Below are positions 14,928-23,991 of a stretch of DNA of 34,216 bases, one piece after another. Position 1 is the first letter of the stretch; each line of letters opens with the position of its first letter. The stretch covers positions 1 to 34,216 of the forward strand of contig DHVR01000041.1 of the NCBI GenBank assembly GCA_002412765.1. The letters are read 5' to 3'. Position numbers and translations under genes: made by a program. The DNA comes from Leptolinea sp. UBA5203 (GTDB lineage Bacteria; Chloroflexota; Anaerolineae; Anaerolineales; Anaerolineaceae). Below the pieces are notes generated by a model. That model saw only the letters and a list, made by a program, of their open reading frames with translations, did no database searches and was not told the DNA's origin.

Positions 14928-16604
14928 ATGACGATTGAAGAACAAACAAACCTGGATGGGATGGCAGACCCAAAGACCAATCCATCGGCGAAATTTCCAA
15001 AACTATTTTTACTGGCGGGCTTCATTTTGGGATGGATGGTGGATTTCCTGTTTTGGGGTCATACCCCAGGCATTTCCATTCCGATCTGGATTCTTTTGGC
15101 GCTTACCGCACTGCTGGTGTTGGCGGGCATCGAACGAATTCGTCCCAATATCAGGAGCTATGGCCTGATGGCCCTCATTTTGATTTCCACGGCCTTCACT
15201 TTATTGCGGCTTGAACCGATGACCTTTTTTCTGAATACCGTGGCAGCCCTGTTTGGCCTGGTCCTCCTGGCAGCTACTTTCACTCACGGACATTGGTTTT
15301 ACTATCGCCTGATTGATTATATAGGCCCCACTCTGCGAGTGATTTTTGGCGGTTTGCAGCAGGTTTTTCATACGCTCATCCCTGCGAGCAAGGGGAAAAC
15401 CAGCTCTGAACCGGGAAAATCTGGCGGTTTGAAACTTTTCTTTTCCATTCTGCGCGGTACCCTGTTTGCCATCCCCGTACTCCTGATTTTAGGATCGCTG
15501 CTGGCGTCTGCGGACCATGTCTTTGCCGAGCAGCTCAAATTCATGTTGGATTGGTTTAATATCGATCATCTGCTGGAATATGGTTTTAGGTTCGGCTATG
15601 TCCTGGTATTTTCCCTGATTCTGATGGGTGTCTTGTTCCAGGCTTTATTGTCCAGGCAAAATCAGGACAGGCCGGATCCGGCACGGAAATTGATTACCCC
15701 GTTTTTGGGCTGGATTGAAACCGCCATGATGCTGGGCAGCATCAATCTGATGTTCTTGTTGTTCGTTACCATTCAGTTTAATTATCTGTTTGGCGGGCAG
15801 AGCAATATTCATCAACAGGGATTTAATTATGCCGAGTACGCCCAGCGCGGCTTCAGCGAGTTGATCGTCGTGGCGGTACTGAGCTTCTTTATTTATTTGG
15901 GTTTGGAAAGTATCAGCCGGCGGGAATCCAAGGCCCAAAAACGCTGGTTTAGCGGACTGTCCATCCTCCTGATGGGCGAGGTGGTGGTTATTCTGGCTTC
16001 GAGCTTCCAGCGCCTGGCTTTATATGAAGCGGCTTACGGCTTCACCCGCCTGCGCATGTATACCCATGTGTTTATTCTGTGTCTGGGCGCTTTTCTGATC
16101 ACCATGATGATTTTGGAAGCGGCAGGCAAGAAAGGGCGTTTTGCCCTGGTCTTTATGCTATTCTGTTTTACTTTCACCTATGCCTTGAGCCTGACCAATG
16201 TGGATGCGCTGATTACCAAATTAAATCTGCGGCATTCCACTCAAATAAAGCACTCCACTTTAACGAATCGCACGGATACCCTGGATTACGATTATCTGAG
16301 GTCTCTGTCCAATGATGCCGTACCGGAGTTGATCCGTGGATTCCAAAATGCGGACCTGCCGCTCAATACACACGAGAAAATCGGTGTGATTTTTGCCTGC
16401 CGGTCCTATGCGATTCATGAAACCATGCCGCCCAACTGGCGCTCTTATCGGCCTATGGATGCATACATGCAGGAAAAAATCCTGAGCATGGAAGGGCAAG
16501 TATCCGAAGAATTTGTGGCGCGCAAGACAGCCGATGGCATCTTCGTTAAGACCGAGAAAAATGATTGGCAGTGTGATGCCTATTGGGATGAATTCATGGA
16601 TTAG
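14928..16604 (+). CDS. DUF4173-like membrane protein
   Basis: A 558-residue protein with around 11 membrane segments up to residue about 425, then a soluble tail of about 130 residues. The tail pattern NVDALITKLNL...LDYDYLRSLSNDAVPELI matches what I know of DUF4173/DUF4153 proteins, whose function is not established. Start chosen by the GGGAG box upstream. It is monocistronic and followed by a palindromic repeat that may act as terminator. No catalytic motif is visible. Confidence 0.65.
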   Translation: MTIEEQTNLDGMADPKTNPSAKFPKLFLLAGFILGWMVDFLFWGHTPGISIPIWILLALTALLVLAGIERIRPNIRSYGLMALILISTAFTLLRLEPMTFFLNTVAALFGLVLLAATFTHGHWFYYRLIDYIGPTLRVIFGGLQQVFHTLIPASKGKTSSEPGKSGGLKLFFSILRGTLFAIPVLLILGSLLASADHVFAEQLKFMLDWFNIDHLLEYGFRFGYVLVFSLILMGVLFQALLSRQNQDRPDPARKLITPFLGWIETAMMLGSINLMFLLFVTIQFNYLFGGQSNIHQQGFNYAEYAQRGFSELIVVAVLSFFIYLGLESISRRESKAQKRWFSGLSILLMGEVVVILASSFQRLALYEAAYGFTRLRMYTHVFILCLGAFLITMMILEAAGKKGRFALVFMLFCFTFTYALSLTNVDALITKLNLRHSTQIKHSTLTNRTDTLDYDYLRSLSNDAVPELIRGFQNADLPLNTHEKIGVIFACRSYAIHETMPPNWRSYRPMDAYMQEKILSMEGQVSEEFVARKTADGIFVKTEKNDWQCDAYWDEFMD

Positions 16605-17127
16605 GGTAGTTCTAATCTCAGACCCTAAGGGTTTCACAAAAACCCTTAGGGTCTGTTTAAAACCTATATTGAAAAGAAAAAAACTGGTCAAATAATAGAA
16701 GGTAGAGCAAATCCAAAAAATCAAACAATTCCCGACCAACGTAGGGGGAGGTCTCTACCCTAACGGGCACTTAGACCTACCCCATATGCATCACCTTAAG
16801 AAAATTAATGTATAAACATTTTTTTCCGATATTGTCCTGTAGGGGCCAAGCATTTCAAAAAGAGGCTGGCAAATTACGGCATCCTAGAAATGCTTTGCCC
16901 TTTCTCGGATGGAATTTTCACTGGAAAGTGATAAATCCTGTTTGGCGGGCAGGGCAAAGCATTCGATGGAATGGGCTGATTAATGAAGCCGTTCCGAATG
17001 CTTGGCCCCTACGGCGATTGAGGAAAATACTATTTTAATCTTGGAATTCTTTAACTCGAGGAGAATGTGAGATTCACTAAATTCTGATAATTAGTTGTGG
17101 GGTAGATATTTTTTGTAAAATCACCTC
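16605..17127. repeat. Two palindromic repeat elements, no gene
   Basis: 16621-16653 is a CCCTAAGGGT-family palindrome (arms GACCCTAAGGGTTT / AAACCCTTAGGGTC), likely ending transcription of the DUF4173-like gene. 16839-17012 is a 174-bp MITE-like element with terminal inverted repeats GTAGGGGCCAAGCATT and a second, inner inverted repeat (AAATGCTTTGCCC / GGGCAAAGCATTC). The small open frame inside the latter is not credible as a gene. Confidence 0.7.
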
Positions 17128-17156
17128 TTGACAAGGAATGTGAGCTCCTATATACT
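17128..17156 (+). promoter_or_regulatory. Promoter of the tetR-like gene
   Basis: TTGACA (17128-17133) and TATACT (17151-17156) are spaced by exactly 17 bp. The -10 hexamer lies inside the left arm of the large palindrome, so a protein bound there would block RNA polymerase. Confidence 0.8.
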
Positions 17157-17190
17157 TACGCTGTAAATAAACAGTGTAAGTATATAGGAG
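17145..17190 (+). promoter_or_regulatory. Large palindromic operator of the TetR-like regulator
   Basis: Two 20-bp arms (17145-17164 and 17171-17190) match as inverted repeats with a single mismatch around a 6-bp spacer. The left arm contains the -10 hexamer; the right arm ends in the AGGAG ribosome binding site 5 nt before the ATG. The left arm lies at or upstream of the predicted transcription start, so the symmetry is more likely a DNA-binding site than an RNA hairpin. Size and placement suit two TetR dimers and autorepression (inference). Confidence 0.75.
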
Positions 17191-17195
17191 TTTTT

Positions 17196-17888
17196 ATGTC
17201 CCCACGTCCTAAAATGATGACCTCGATGGGCACTTTACAGCCGGCCATCTTAAGCATTGCCTGGAAACAAATTGCTGAAAGCGGTGCCGCAGCGCTTAGT
17301 TTACGGGCCATTGCCAGAGAATTAGGCATCACTGCTCCCTCGATCTATAACTACTTTTCCAATCGGGATGCCCTGGTAACCGCGTTGATTGTGGATGGCT
17401 TTTCCACTTTTGGAGATGCGCTGTTCGCCGCTACCTCTGCCTTACCGGAGCAGGATCATCGGCAGCGATTCCTTGCGATCGGATTGGCTTATCGGAATTG
17501 GGCTTTGGCCTATCCCGAACGCTATCAGTTGATCTTCGGCACGCCCATTGCCGGGTATACCGCCCCGATCGAAATGACCATGCCGGCTGCTTCGCGTTCC
17601 ATGGTTCACCTGGTTGAGGTCATCGCGTTGGCTGATCAAGCCGGGAATTTACGGCTGAAAGATGATGTTGCCCAGAACGCTCAAATGCAGAGCCTGCTGG
17701 AAGCCTGGAAGACCAGCGGAGCACCGGCGGTGGACGCCAAAGTTCTCTACCTGGCGATAACCATCTGGGCTCATGTTCATGGGCTGGTCTCCCTGGAAAT
17801 TGGGCACCAATATCCACTTTTTGTTGTCCAAACCGGGGAGCTTTATCAGCTTGAAATTCAGCGTCTGATTTCGGAGCTTTTTATCTGA
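17196..17888 (+). CDS. TetR family transcriptional regulator
   Basis: A 230-residue protein with an N-terminal helix-turn-helix at about residues 25-60 (LSLRAIARELGITAPSIYN, then FSNRDALVTALI), the standard TetR DNA-binding fold. The C-terminal part (YRNWALAYPERYQLIFGTPI, and LAITIWAHVHGLVSLEI) matches the WHG/TetR_C_33 type of ligand domain. It starts 5 nt after an AGGAG box embedded in its own putative operator. A Tat-exported nitroreductase gene follows 220 bases downstream on the same strand and may be a target, although no copy of the operator is evident in front of that gene. Confidence 0.88.
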   Translation: MSPRPKMMTSMGTLQPAILSIAWKQIAESGAAALSLRAIARELGITAPSIYNYFSNRDALVTALIVDGFSTFGDALFAATSALPEQDHRQRFLAIGLAYRNWALAYPERYQLIFGTPIAGYTAPIEMTMPAASRSMVHLVEVIALADQAGNLRLKDDVAQNAQMQSLLEAWKTSGAPAVDAKVLYLAITIWAHVHGLVSLEIGHQYPLFVVQTGELYQLEIQRLISELFI

Positions 17889-18108
17889 GGAATGCTCCGT
17901 CAAATTGAGGTCTTCCTGCCATCCGCCGATCAAATGATTGAGGCGCAGATTGTCGGGAGACGAAACCTGGCTGGTTTGCTCCCTTTCGAGCTTATCGATC
18001 AACCGGAAAGTTGGTCGATCCAACGGGAAAGTTAATTTTGCGGGAATCGACAGATTTGTTGTCAGAAAACAAAAATAATTATGCATTAAAGAAAAAGGGT
18101 TAAAACTA

Positions 18109-19242
18109 ATGAAAAACGGAAACATTTTTGAACAGGAAATATCCCGTCGGGAACTGTTGAAGATCTCATTGATTGGAGTTGGTGCGTTGGCGGTATCCTC
18201 CACCATGGCCGGTTGTGCACCTCGTGAGGACTATTCGATGATGGTTGCAGGGATTCATGAAGGCGGTAAATTGTCAGGATCATTGGATCAGACGCTTAAA
18301 CAAGAACTCGTGCGGTTGGCTTCTTTGGCGGCTTCGGGTCATAATACCCAGCCCTGGAACTTCAGGATTGAGGATTCTGCCATCCGCATTACCCCCGATT
18401 ATAGCCGGCGCTTACCGGTCGTGGACCCGAATGACCGTGAATTATGGATGAGTTTGGGGTGTGCAATGGAAAATCTGTCTGTTGCTGCTCATGCAGCCGG
18501 GCTGGCTACCCAGGAAGTCAACTTTCCGCAAGGAGAGGACAGCCTTGTGGTGACTTTGCAGCCTGGCACTCAATCCTCCGATCAGGACCTGGCGAATGCC
18601 ATCTCCTCCCGGCAGTGTAACCGATCCGCCTATGATGGAAAGAGCATTCCCCAATCCCAAATACAATCGTTGTTGGGCCTCACGACGGGGGATTGCAGCG
18701 TTGTATTGGCTGAGAATGATTCCATGGATGCCATTGTGGATTTGGTGAGAACCGGCGATTTAGCCCAATATGCAGATCAAGCTTTTTTGGATGAATTGGT
18801 CTATTGGCTGCGTTTCAATAAAAATGAAGCCCAACGCACGCGGGATGGTCTCTACAGTGCTTGTTCGGGAAATCCAAGTGTTCCGCGCTTCCTGGGTAAA
18901 TTATTTTTATCCCCCTCTTCTGCACCCAAACAGGCAGATACGGATGAAAAAATGCTGCGCAGTTCTTCAGCGGTGATCCTCCTGGCTACCCCAGGAGATG
19001 ACAAGCAGGATTGGGTTATGGCTGGCCGGACTTTTCAACGATTGGCCTTAACCATGAGCGGCATGGGCATCCAGCTTGCCTTTATGAACCAACCCATTGA
19101 AGTGGCAGCCTTACGCAAAGATTTGGGAAACGTTTTTGGGCTGACCCATGAAGTCCCACAATTGCTGCTTCGGTTAGGATATGCTGAATCGATGCCCTAT
19201 TCTCTGCGGCGAGAGGTTTCTGATATGGTACTCAACGCGTAA
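18109..19242 (+). CDS. Tat-exported nitroreductase-like lipoprotein
   Basis: A 377-residue protein with a twin-arginine signal (SRRELLKISLIGVGALAV) followed by a lipobox, MAGC, at about residues 33-36, so it is probably folded with its flavin inside the cell, exported and lipid-anchored. The mature part starts with LVRLASLAASGHNTQPWNF, the FMN-binding N-terminal motif of Acg-type nitroreductases, and includes SRQCNRSAYDGK and a late RTFQRLALTMSGMGIQLAFMN, split here as GRTFQRLAL and GMGIQLAFMN. Export of a nitroreductase homologue is unusual but known in the Acg-like group. The ribosome binding site (AAGGG) is weak. Substrate unknown. Confidence 0.75.
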   Translation: MKNGNIFEQEISRRELLKISLIGVGALAVSSTMAGCAPREDYSMMVAGIHEGGKLSGSLDQTLKQELVRLASLAASGHNTQPWNFRIEDSAIRITPDYSRRLPVVDPNDRELWMSLGCAMENLSVAAHAAGLATQEVNFPQGEDSLVVTLQPGTQSSDQDLANAISSRQCNRSAYDGKSIPQSQIQSLLGLTTGDCSVVLAENDSMDAIVDLVRTGDLAQYADQAFLDELVYWLRFNKNEAQRTRDGLYSACSGNPSVPRFLGKLFLSPSSAPKQADTDEKMLRSSSAVILLATPGDDKQDWVMAGRTFQRLALTMSGMGIQLAFMNQPIEVAALRKDLGNVFGLTHEVPQLLLRLGYAESMPYSLRREVSDMVLNA

Positions 19243-19845
19243 GAAAATAGAATAAACTTCTTGCATATGTAAAATAAATACAGGAGATGTCTAAAAAGGT
19301 AATGGCAATTCATAAATTGCCACATAGACATCAACTTAAGGGAACAAATTTCAAAAAATATTGTTTCCAGAAAATTGCCTGTAGGGGTAGGTTTTAGAAA
19401 TTACCTGTGATGGGCTTGGCTCATAAAACCTACCCCTACATTTGCGGGCCTATACGCTGGTTCGAGGATCACAAATAACTAGTTTAGCAAGATAGAATTG
19501 GATGATTCGTCCTGGATATTGGTACACATGAGCCCCCCCTGCCCCCCGACCTCGGGGGGTGTTTAGCACGGGGTCATTTATTGTTTCCCATCCAAACCTG
19601 CCAGGTCTGGCACAAATACAGAGCATCTGGGTTATGAGACCTGGCAGGTTTTTGTAAGCAACTGTGATGGACTTGGATGATTTATCCTACATTTCTTCAA
19701 TTGATGCGTATGTGGCAATTCATACTCTGCGAGCACTTTGAATTCCCACTACCTTTTTTAATATCTCCGTTATATATTTGCCAGAGACAATTTTATATTT
19801 TTATAAAGCACATGTCATTTATTTACTCATATACAAGCTTGTCGT
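19243..19845. repeat. Repeat-filled intergenic region
   Basis: No gene. It holds a TGGCAATT/AATTGCCA hairpin (19303-19322), a GTAGGGGTAGGTTTT palindromic element (19381-19439), a CCCCCCGACCTCGGGGGG element (about 19531-19560), a 15-bp-arm inverted repeat AAACCTGCCAGGTCT / AGACCTGGCAGGTTT (19594-19651) followed by T, and an AATTCATACTCTG-family copy (about 19712-19752). Confidence 0.7.
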
Positions 19846-20874
19846 TTATATGCGAGTGGCTAAAACCTGAAATTGACTTTGAAATTCAGTCTGTAGCGTT
19901 GCTTTCCGTTCCGTTGGCAAAAAGCTAACCTTGACTGCATTGAGGACGAATTCTTCAATCTGCTGTTGATCAAACGAAAAGGCTTCTGCGATCTGCTGAT
20001 ATTCCCTGGTGAGGGTGGTATTGAACATCGGCGGATCGTCCGAGTTGATGGTCACCAGCAGACCTTCTGCCATCAAACGGGGCAGGGGATGGTCTGCCAG
20101 CGTGGCCACCTGCTTTAAACACACATTGCTGGTCGGGCAGACATCCAGCGGGATTTGTTCCTGCCTGAGTCGTTTGACCAGGGCTGCATCGTCCAGACAG
20201 CGGATGCCGTGACCGATGCGCACGGCATGCAGGGCATCCAGTGCGCCGATGATGCTCTCCGGCCCCGTGGTTTCCCCGGCATGCGGGACGGCCGGTAATC
20301 CGGCCTCATAGGCGTATTGGAAGGCATGGCTGAATTTCTCCGGCGGATTGCCGTTTTCATCGCCGCCCAGGCCCAAGGCAACCACGCCCTGATGTCTATT
20401 CTCCACTGCCCATTGGGCGGTTAGATAACCTTCCTGCGGGGAAACATCTCGGGAAATATCCAGTACCAATCCCATCTCCACGCCCAGCGCAGACCTGGCC
20501 CAATCTTTGGCTGTATTGATTGCGTCCAATTGTTCTTTGAATGGCAGGCCGGTCTCCCGGTATTGACTGTACGGGGTGTAAGTTACCTCGCTGTAACGGA
20601 TGTTTTGATCTGCCTGACCGACCAGGAATTCACGCGTAATCAGTTCAATATCCTCAGCCGAGCGCAGGCAGCGGGAGAAAGTGCGGTAGATCTCAATAAA
20701 ATGGGCGAAATCGGTGAAGGTATACCAACTTCGCAGTTCTTCAATGGTTTTGGCAGGCAAATCCACTTGATTGCGCTGCGCGAGCTGGATTAGCGTCTCT
20801 GGCCGGATGGACCCTTCCAGATGGACATGCAATTCTACTTTGGGCATTTTCTCGATAAAGTGCTGGATGGACAT
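19846..20874 (-). CDS. add: Adenosine deaminase
   Basis: A 342-residue metal-dependent deaminase of the purine deaminase family (adenosine to inosine). Motifs in order: HVHLEGS (zinc HxH) near residue 16, EVTYTPYSQY, HAGETTGP (zinc His and catalytic Glu) near 198, RIGHGIR near 219, and NSDDPPMF near 280 (zinc Asp and second Asp). All catalytic residues are present and the length is typical. A GGAGG box lies 7 nt upstream of the start. It is monocistronic. An adenine deaminase of the same family is the main alternative. Confidence 0.88.
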   Translation of the reverse strand: MSIQHFIEKMPKVELHVHLEGSIRPETLIQLAQRNQVDLPAKTIEELRSWYTFTDFAHFIEIYRTFSRCLRSAEDIELITREFLVGQADQNIRYSEVTYTPYSQYRETGLPFKEQLDAINTAKDWARSALGVEMGLVLDISRDVSPQEGYLTAQWAVENRHQGVVALGLGGDENGNPPEKFSHAFQYAYEAGLPAVPHAGETTGPESIIGALDALHAVRIGHGIRCLDDAALVKRLRQEQIPLDVCPTSNVCLKQVATLADHPLPRLMAEGLLVTINSDDPPMFNTTLTREYQQIAEAFSFDQQQIEEFVLNAVKVSFLPTERKATLQTEFQSQFQVLATRI

Positions 20875-21038
20875 ACAAAAGCCTCCGTGTTTAAATCCCC
20901 TTGATCAAAGTACCACGATGCTCCCATTGTAATCCTGATTTCCTGTTGGCTCCAGGAATTTCTACCAACTTGGAACGGTCTTTACTCCATAGTACAATTG
21001 GAGGATATCCCAAAAAAATAATACTAGAAGGCTGACCC

Positions 21039-21293
21039 ATGGAAAATTCAATGCAAGACGTACTCTCCCGCTATATTTGCCAGGAACTGCTGCGCCAAAA
21101 AGATAAAACTCTGAATGGCCAGGATGCCTTGCTTTCCAGCGGCTTGATTGACTCTTTTCACGTGGTCGATCTGGCGTTGTTTGTCGAGGATACCTTCGGT
21201 GTCATTCTGGACGATACGGAACTGAATACCGCCACTTTCGATACCCTTTCCGATTTGGTGCAGCTCATCGAGCAGCGAAAATCACAGGCATGA
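21039..21293 (+). CDS. Acyl carrier protein
   Basis: An 84-residue carrier protein with the 4'-phosphopantetheine site in SGLIDSFHVVDL; the usual DSL/DSM is DSF here. The following FVEDTFGVILDDTEL and TFDTLSDLVQLIE are the typical helix II/III pattern. Its stop overlaps the start of the ligase gene (ATGA), so both are translated together. This is a specialised carrier, distinct from the housekeeping AcpP, and presumably receives the acyl group activated by the neighbour. Confidence 0.88.
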   Translation: MENSMQDVLSRYICQELLRQKDKTLNGQDALLSSGLIDSFHVVDLALFVEDTFGVILDDTELNTATFDTLSDLVQLIEQRKSQA

Positions 21294-22975
21294 TGGACGA
21301 AACCTTCAGCCATCGCCTGCTGACCCACTGCCGGCAAACGCCGGATCAGATTTGCCTGCATTTATTGGCCCTGGGGGTAGATACGCCCCTGTCTTATCAG
21401 GAGCTCTTGACGGCTTCGGCTGCCGTGCAGCAAACCCTGGCAGATCAGGGCATCCGGCAGGGGGAAGTGGTGCTGCTCATTTTGGAACATGGTTTGGACC
21501 TGGTGCGGGCTTTCTTTGGCTGTGTCCTGCATGGCACCGTGCCATCCATCATGCCCTTTCTGACCGAGAAATTACTCCCCGAACGATACCGCGCGGATCT
21601 GGCGGCCTTGATTCAGGTTACCCAGCCGGCAGCGATCCTGACCTTTAGCGAATTCGAGAATGAAATCCGCACCGCGCTGCGACCAGAGGATTCGGTGCGT
21701 CAGGTGATTCTGATGCAGGACATCCCGGCTTCGCTGGAAAACCTCCCCGAAAATTACCCCGGATTGGAGCAGCAGGCGGATGCCATCGTCCTGTTGCAGC
21801 ATTCCTCCGGCACGACCGGCCTGCAAAAAGGGGTGGCTCTGGCGCACCGGGCTGTGTTCAACCAATTGGATGCTTATAGCAAAGCCATTAACTTGCAGCC
21901 CGAAGACGTGATTGTCTCCTGGCTGCCGCTGTATCATGACATGGGCCTGATCGCCGGATTTCTGCTGCCGATTTTGAGCGGCATCCCCGTGGTGATGATG
22001 TCGCCCTTTGAGTGGGTGCGCGCACCGTACAAATTAATGCAAGCCGTCTCCGCTTATAAAGGAAGCATCAGTTGGCTGCCCAATTTTGCCTATAATTTCT
22101 GCGCCCAAAAAATCCGCGACCGTCAATTGGAGGGCGTGGACCTTTCCAGTTGGCGGCTGGTAATCAATTGCTCCGAACCCATGCGCTGGGAGAGTCATCA
22201 ACTCTTTGCCCAACGCTTTAAGGCTTTTGGTTTCAAGGAGCAAGCCCTGGCGACCTGTTATGCCATGGCGGAAAACGTCTTTGCTGTGACGCAGGGCGGG
22301 GTGGATCAGCCCGTGAGGGTGGATTGGATTGATCGAAAAAGTCTTCATGAAGATCGCCTGGCTGTTCCCTCGTCCGAAAAGGAATTGGCCGTGGCCATGC
22401 TTTCCGCGGGCAAGCCGCTGGAAAATTGTGAAGTTAAAATTTGTGCAGCGGATGGCAGCCTGCTTCCGGAACGCCAGATTGGCGAGATTGCCCTGAAAAG
22501 CGACTGCATGCTGAACGAGTATTATCACCGTACGGATGCCACCGCCGAGGTGCTGCATGCGGGCTGGTACTTCACCGGCGATTACGGCTACCTGGCGGAT
22601 GGCGAGTTGTACATCACCGGGCGTAAGAAAGAGTTGATCATTGTGGGGGGCAAGAACATTTATCCGCAGGATTTGGAATACCTGGCTTATCAAGTGCCCG
22701 GTGTGCACGGCGGCAGGGCCGTGGCATTCGGCTTGTTTAATGAAGAGACCGGCACCGAGGACGTCGTACTGGTGGCCGAAGTGGAGACGCAGGATGAACA
22801 GGAGAGGGTTCGCATCACCGAGGAGATTCGGCAAATAGTGAACACCGGCTCTGCGGTGGCGCTGCGGCACATCCATCTGGTGGGAGCGCATTGGCTGATC
22901 AAGACCAGCAGCGGGAAAAACGCCCGTCTGGCGAATAAAGAGAAGTTCATCCAGGAAATGGGGCAGAGGGGATAG
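21290..22975 (+). CDS. Fatty-acyl-AMP ligase-like adenylate-forming enzyme
   Basis: A 561-residue ANL superfamily enzyme. Motifs: LLQHSSGTTGLQKGVALAH (P-loop) near residue 165, SWLPLYHDMGLI near 207 (typical of fatty-acyl-AMP ligases), YFTGDYGYLADGELYITGR near 425, RKKELIIVGGKNIYPQDLE (hinge and FAAL-type C-terminal motif) and KTSSGKNAR near 540 with the catalytic Lys. It should activate a carboxylic or fatty acid as the AMP ester and load it on the adjacent carrier protein. No PKS or NRPS module, thioesterase or acyltransferase is nearby, so the fate of the acyl-ACP is open. Confidence 0.85.
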   Translation: MMDETFSHRLLTHCRQTPDQICLHLLALGVDTPLSYQELLTASAAVQQTLADQGIRQGEVVLLILEHGLDLVRAFFGCVLHGTVPSIMPFLTEKLLPERYRADLAALIQVTQPAAILTFSEFENEIRTALRPEDSVRQVILMQDIPASLENLPENYPGLEQQADAIVLLQHSSGTTGLQKGVALAHRAVFNQLDAYSKAINLQPEDVIVSWLPLYHDMGLIAGFLLPILSGIPVVMMSPFEWVRAPYKLMQAVSAYKGSISWLPNFAYNFCAQKIRDRQLEGVDLSSWRLVINCSEPMRWESHQLFAQRFKAFGFKEQALATCYAMAENVFAVTQGGVDQPVRVDWIDRKSLHEDRLAVPSSEKELAVAMLSAGKPLENCEVKICAADGSLLPERQIGEIALKSDCMLNEYYHRTDATAEVLHAGWYFTGDYGYLADGELYITGRKKELIIVGGKNIYPQDLEYLAYQVPGVHGGRAVAFGLFNEETGTEDVVLVAEVETQDEQERVRITEEIRQIVNTGSAVALRHIHLVGAHWLIKTSSGKNARLANKEKFIQEMGQRG

Positions 22976-23285
22976 AGACCACGAATATACGAAAAGGGGA
23001 TGGGGGAGAGGTCATAGGCTGGGTGGCTGAGATGTATTGAATGGAAAACCGGTATCGCCCCCATCGGATTCAAGACTGTTCAATTTCATCCTTCGACAAA
23101 GTCCCCGATAGGGGAAGCGGTTATCGCCCTTCGGCACACGGTTCTTGAGCTCGCCGAAAGGCAGGAGCCGCCAGTTGATGCATAAAAAACGGCGTTGCTA
23201 TTGGCACTCGTAATAACTCAACATAGCCAACTCGTCGGTTTTCACCCTTCGACAAGCTCAGGGAGCGGAAGGGGGTACGCAAAAA
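22976..23285. repeat. Interspersed repeats
   Basis: Contains a degenerate GGATGGGTGG element (23014-23070) and several CTTCGACAAGCTCAGGG / CGAGCTCAAG-like motifs (near 23090, 23140 and 23246). No gene is visible. Confidence 0.55.
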
Positions 23286-23308
23286 CAAGAGCGGCGAAAG
23301 CCGCTCTC
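23286..23308 (-). terminator. Terminator of the sortase remnant
   Basis: AGAGCGGC and GCCGCTCT form a perfect 8-bp stem with a 4-nt loop. On the minus strand it is followed by TTGTTTTTG. It lies just after the stop codon of the sortase fragment. Confidence 0.75.
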
Positions 23309-23317
23309 ATCCTTTTA

Positions 23318-23443
23318 TTCTTCATCCACCACTCGAATCTGAACCGCGCGGACGACCGTGCGCCAGCGGTAGGTACCTGTCTTTTCATCATACCCGTTGC
23401 AGGAGATCAGCGTCACTCATGGCAGGTCTTCGTGCTTGTTTAA
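23318..23443 (-). pseudogene. Sortase C-terminal remnant
   Basis: The minus-strand frame reads VTLISCNGYDEKTG then TYRWRTVVRAVQIRVVDEE and stop. TLISC carries the sortase active-site Cys, and WRTVVRAV, about ten residues later, the conserved Arg, as in class D/E sortases. Directly upstream the same frame reads NKHEDLP followed by TGA where sortases often have Trp (TGG), so a nonsense change is likely. No N-terminal half with the catalytic His is found further upstream. The intact terminator downstream suggests this was once a functional gene. The 5' limit is uncertain. Confidence 0.55.
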
Positions 23444-23991
23444 GGCACTAGTGTCCTTTGGATTTGTCCAGTGGTTGACCGAACGCACTTAATATTCATT
23501 GTGTGTTCAGTAGCTGGGGGCAGTGGCGAAAATATAAAATAAATGGTTCATTATGGAATCAATTCCCCGCAAAGTGTCATAAAGGCTCACGTGATTCTCC
23601 CCAAAAATGGATAGTAACCTTATTAATCCGGTATGTTTGGTGTCAAAATATGGGCGATTTTTGTAAACGCCAATACAAACTTACTAAGGTAGGCCTGGTG
23701 TGCGATAAACAGTAAAATATGATGGAATAGATTTACAACTAAGGGTACTATTGTAGGTATCAGTGAACGAGACTTAAAAGTCAAGCAATTATTCCTGATG
23801 AAACCAGATAACGAATCCGAATTTGCTAAGACTATTAAGGCTTGCGCTACCTTTTGTGTGTGAGCAAATTACTATGATAAAATGATCATCATCTGACCTG
23901 GAAACGGGCTGGGAAACGTTGCCGCCCATCAGGCATACCAGTTCGGATTTCTTATTTTTACCAAAACCAATCTCAAAGGATAGTACCTGCC
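23444..23991. other. Intergenic, no feature recognised
   Basis: About 550 bases between the sortase remnant and the second GT-C gene. The open frames here are short and lack ribosome binding sites or recognisable content. AAGGA about 12 nt before 23992 may serve the downstream gene. Base composition is more AT-rich than in the flanks. Confidence 0.4.

Noticed and set aside
16808..17038. 76-residue frame inside the 174-bp element
   Set aside because: It lies across terminal and internal inverted repeats and encodes nothing recognisable.
23503..23715. 70-residue frame starting MFSSWGQWRK
   Set aside because: No ribosome binding site, no recognisable content, AT-rich non-coding surroundings.
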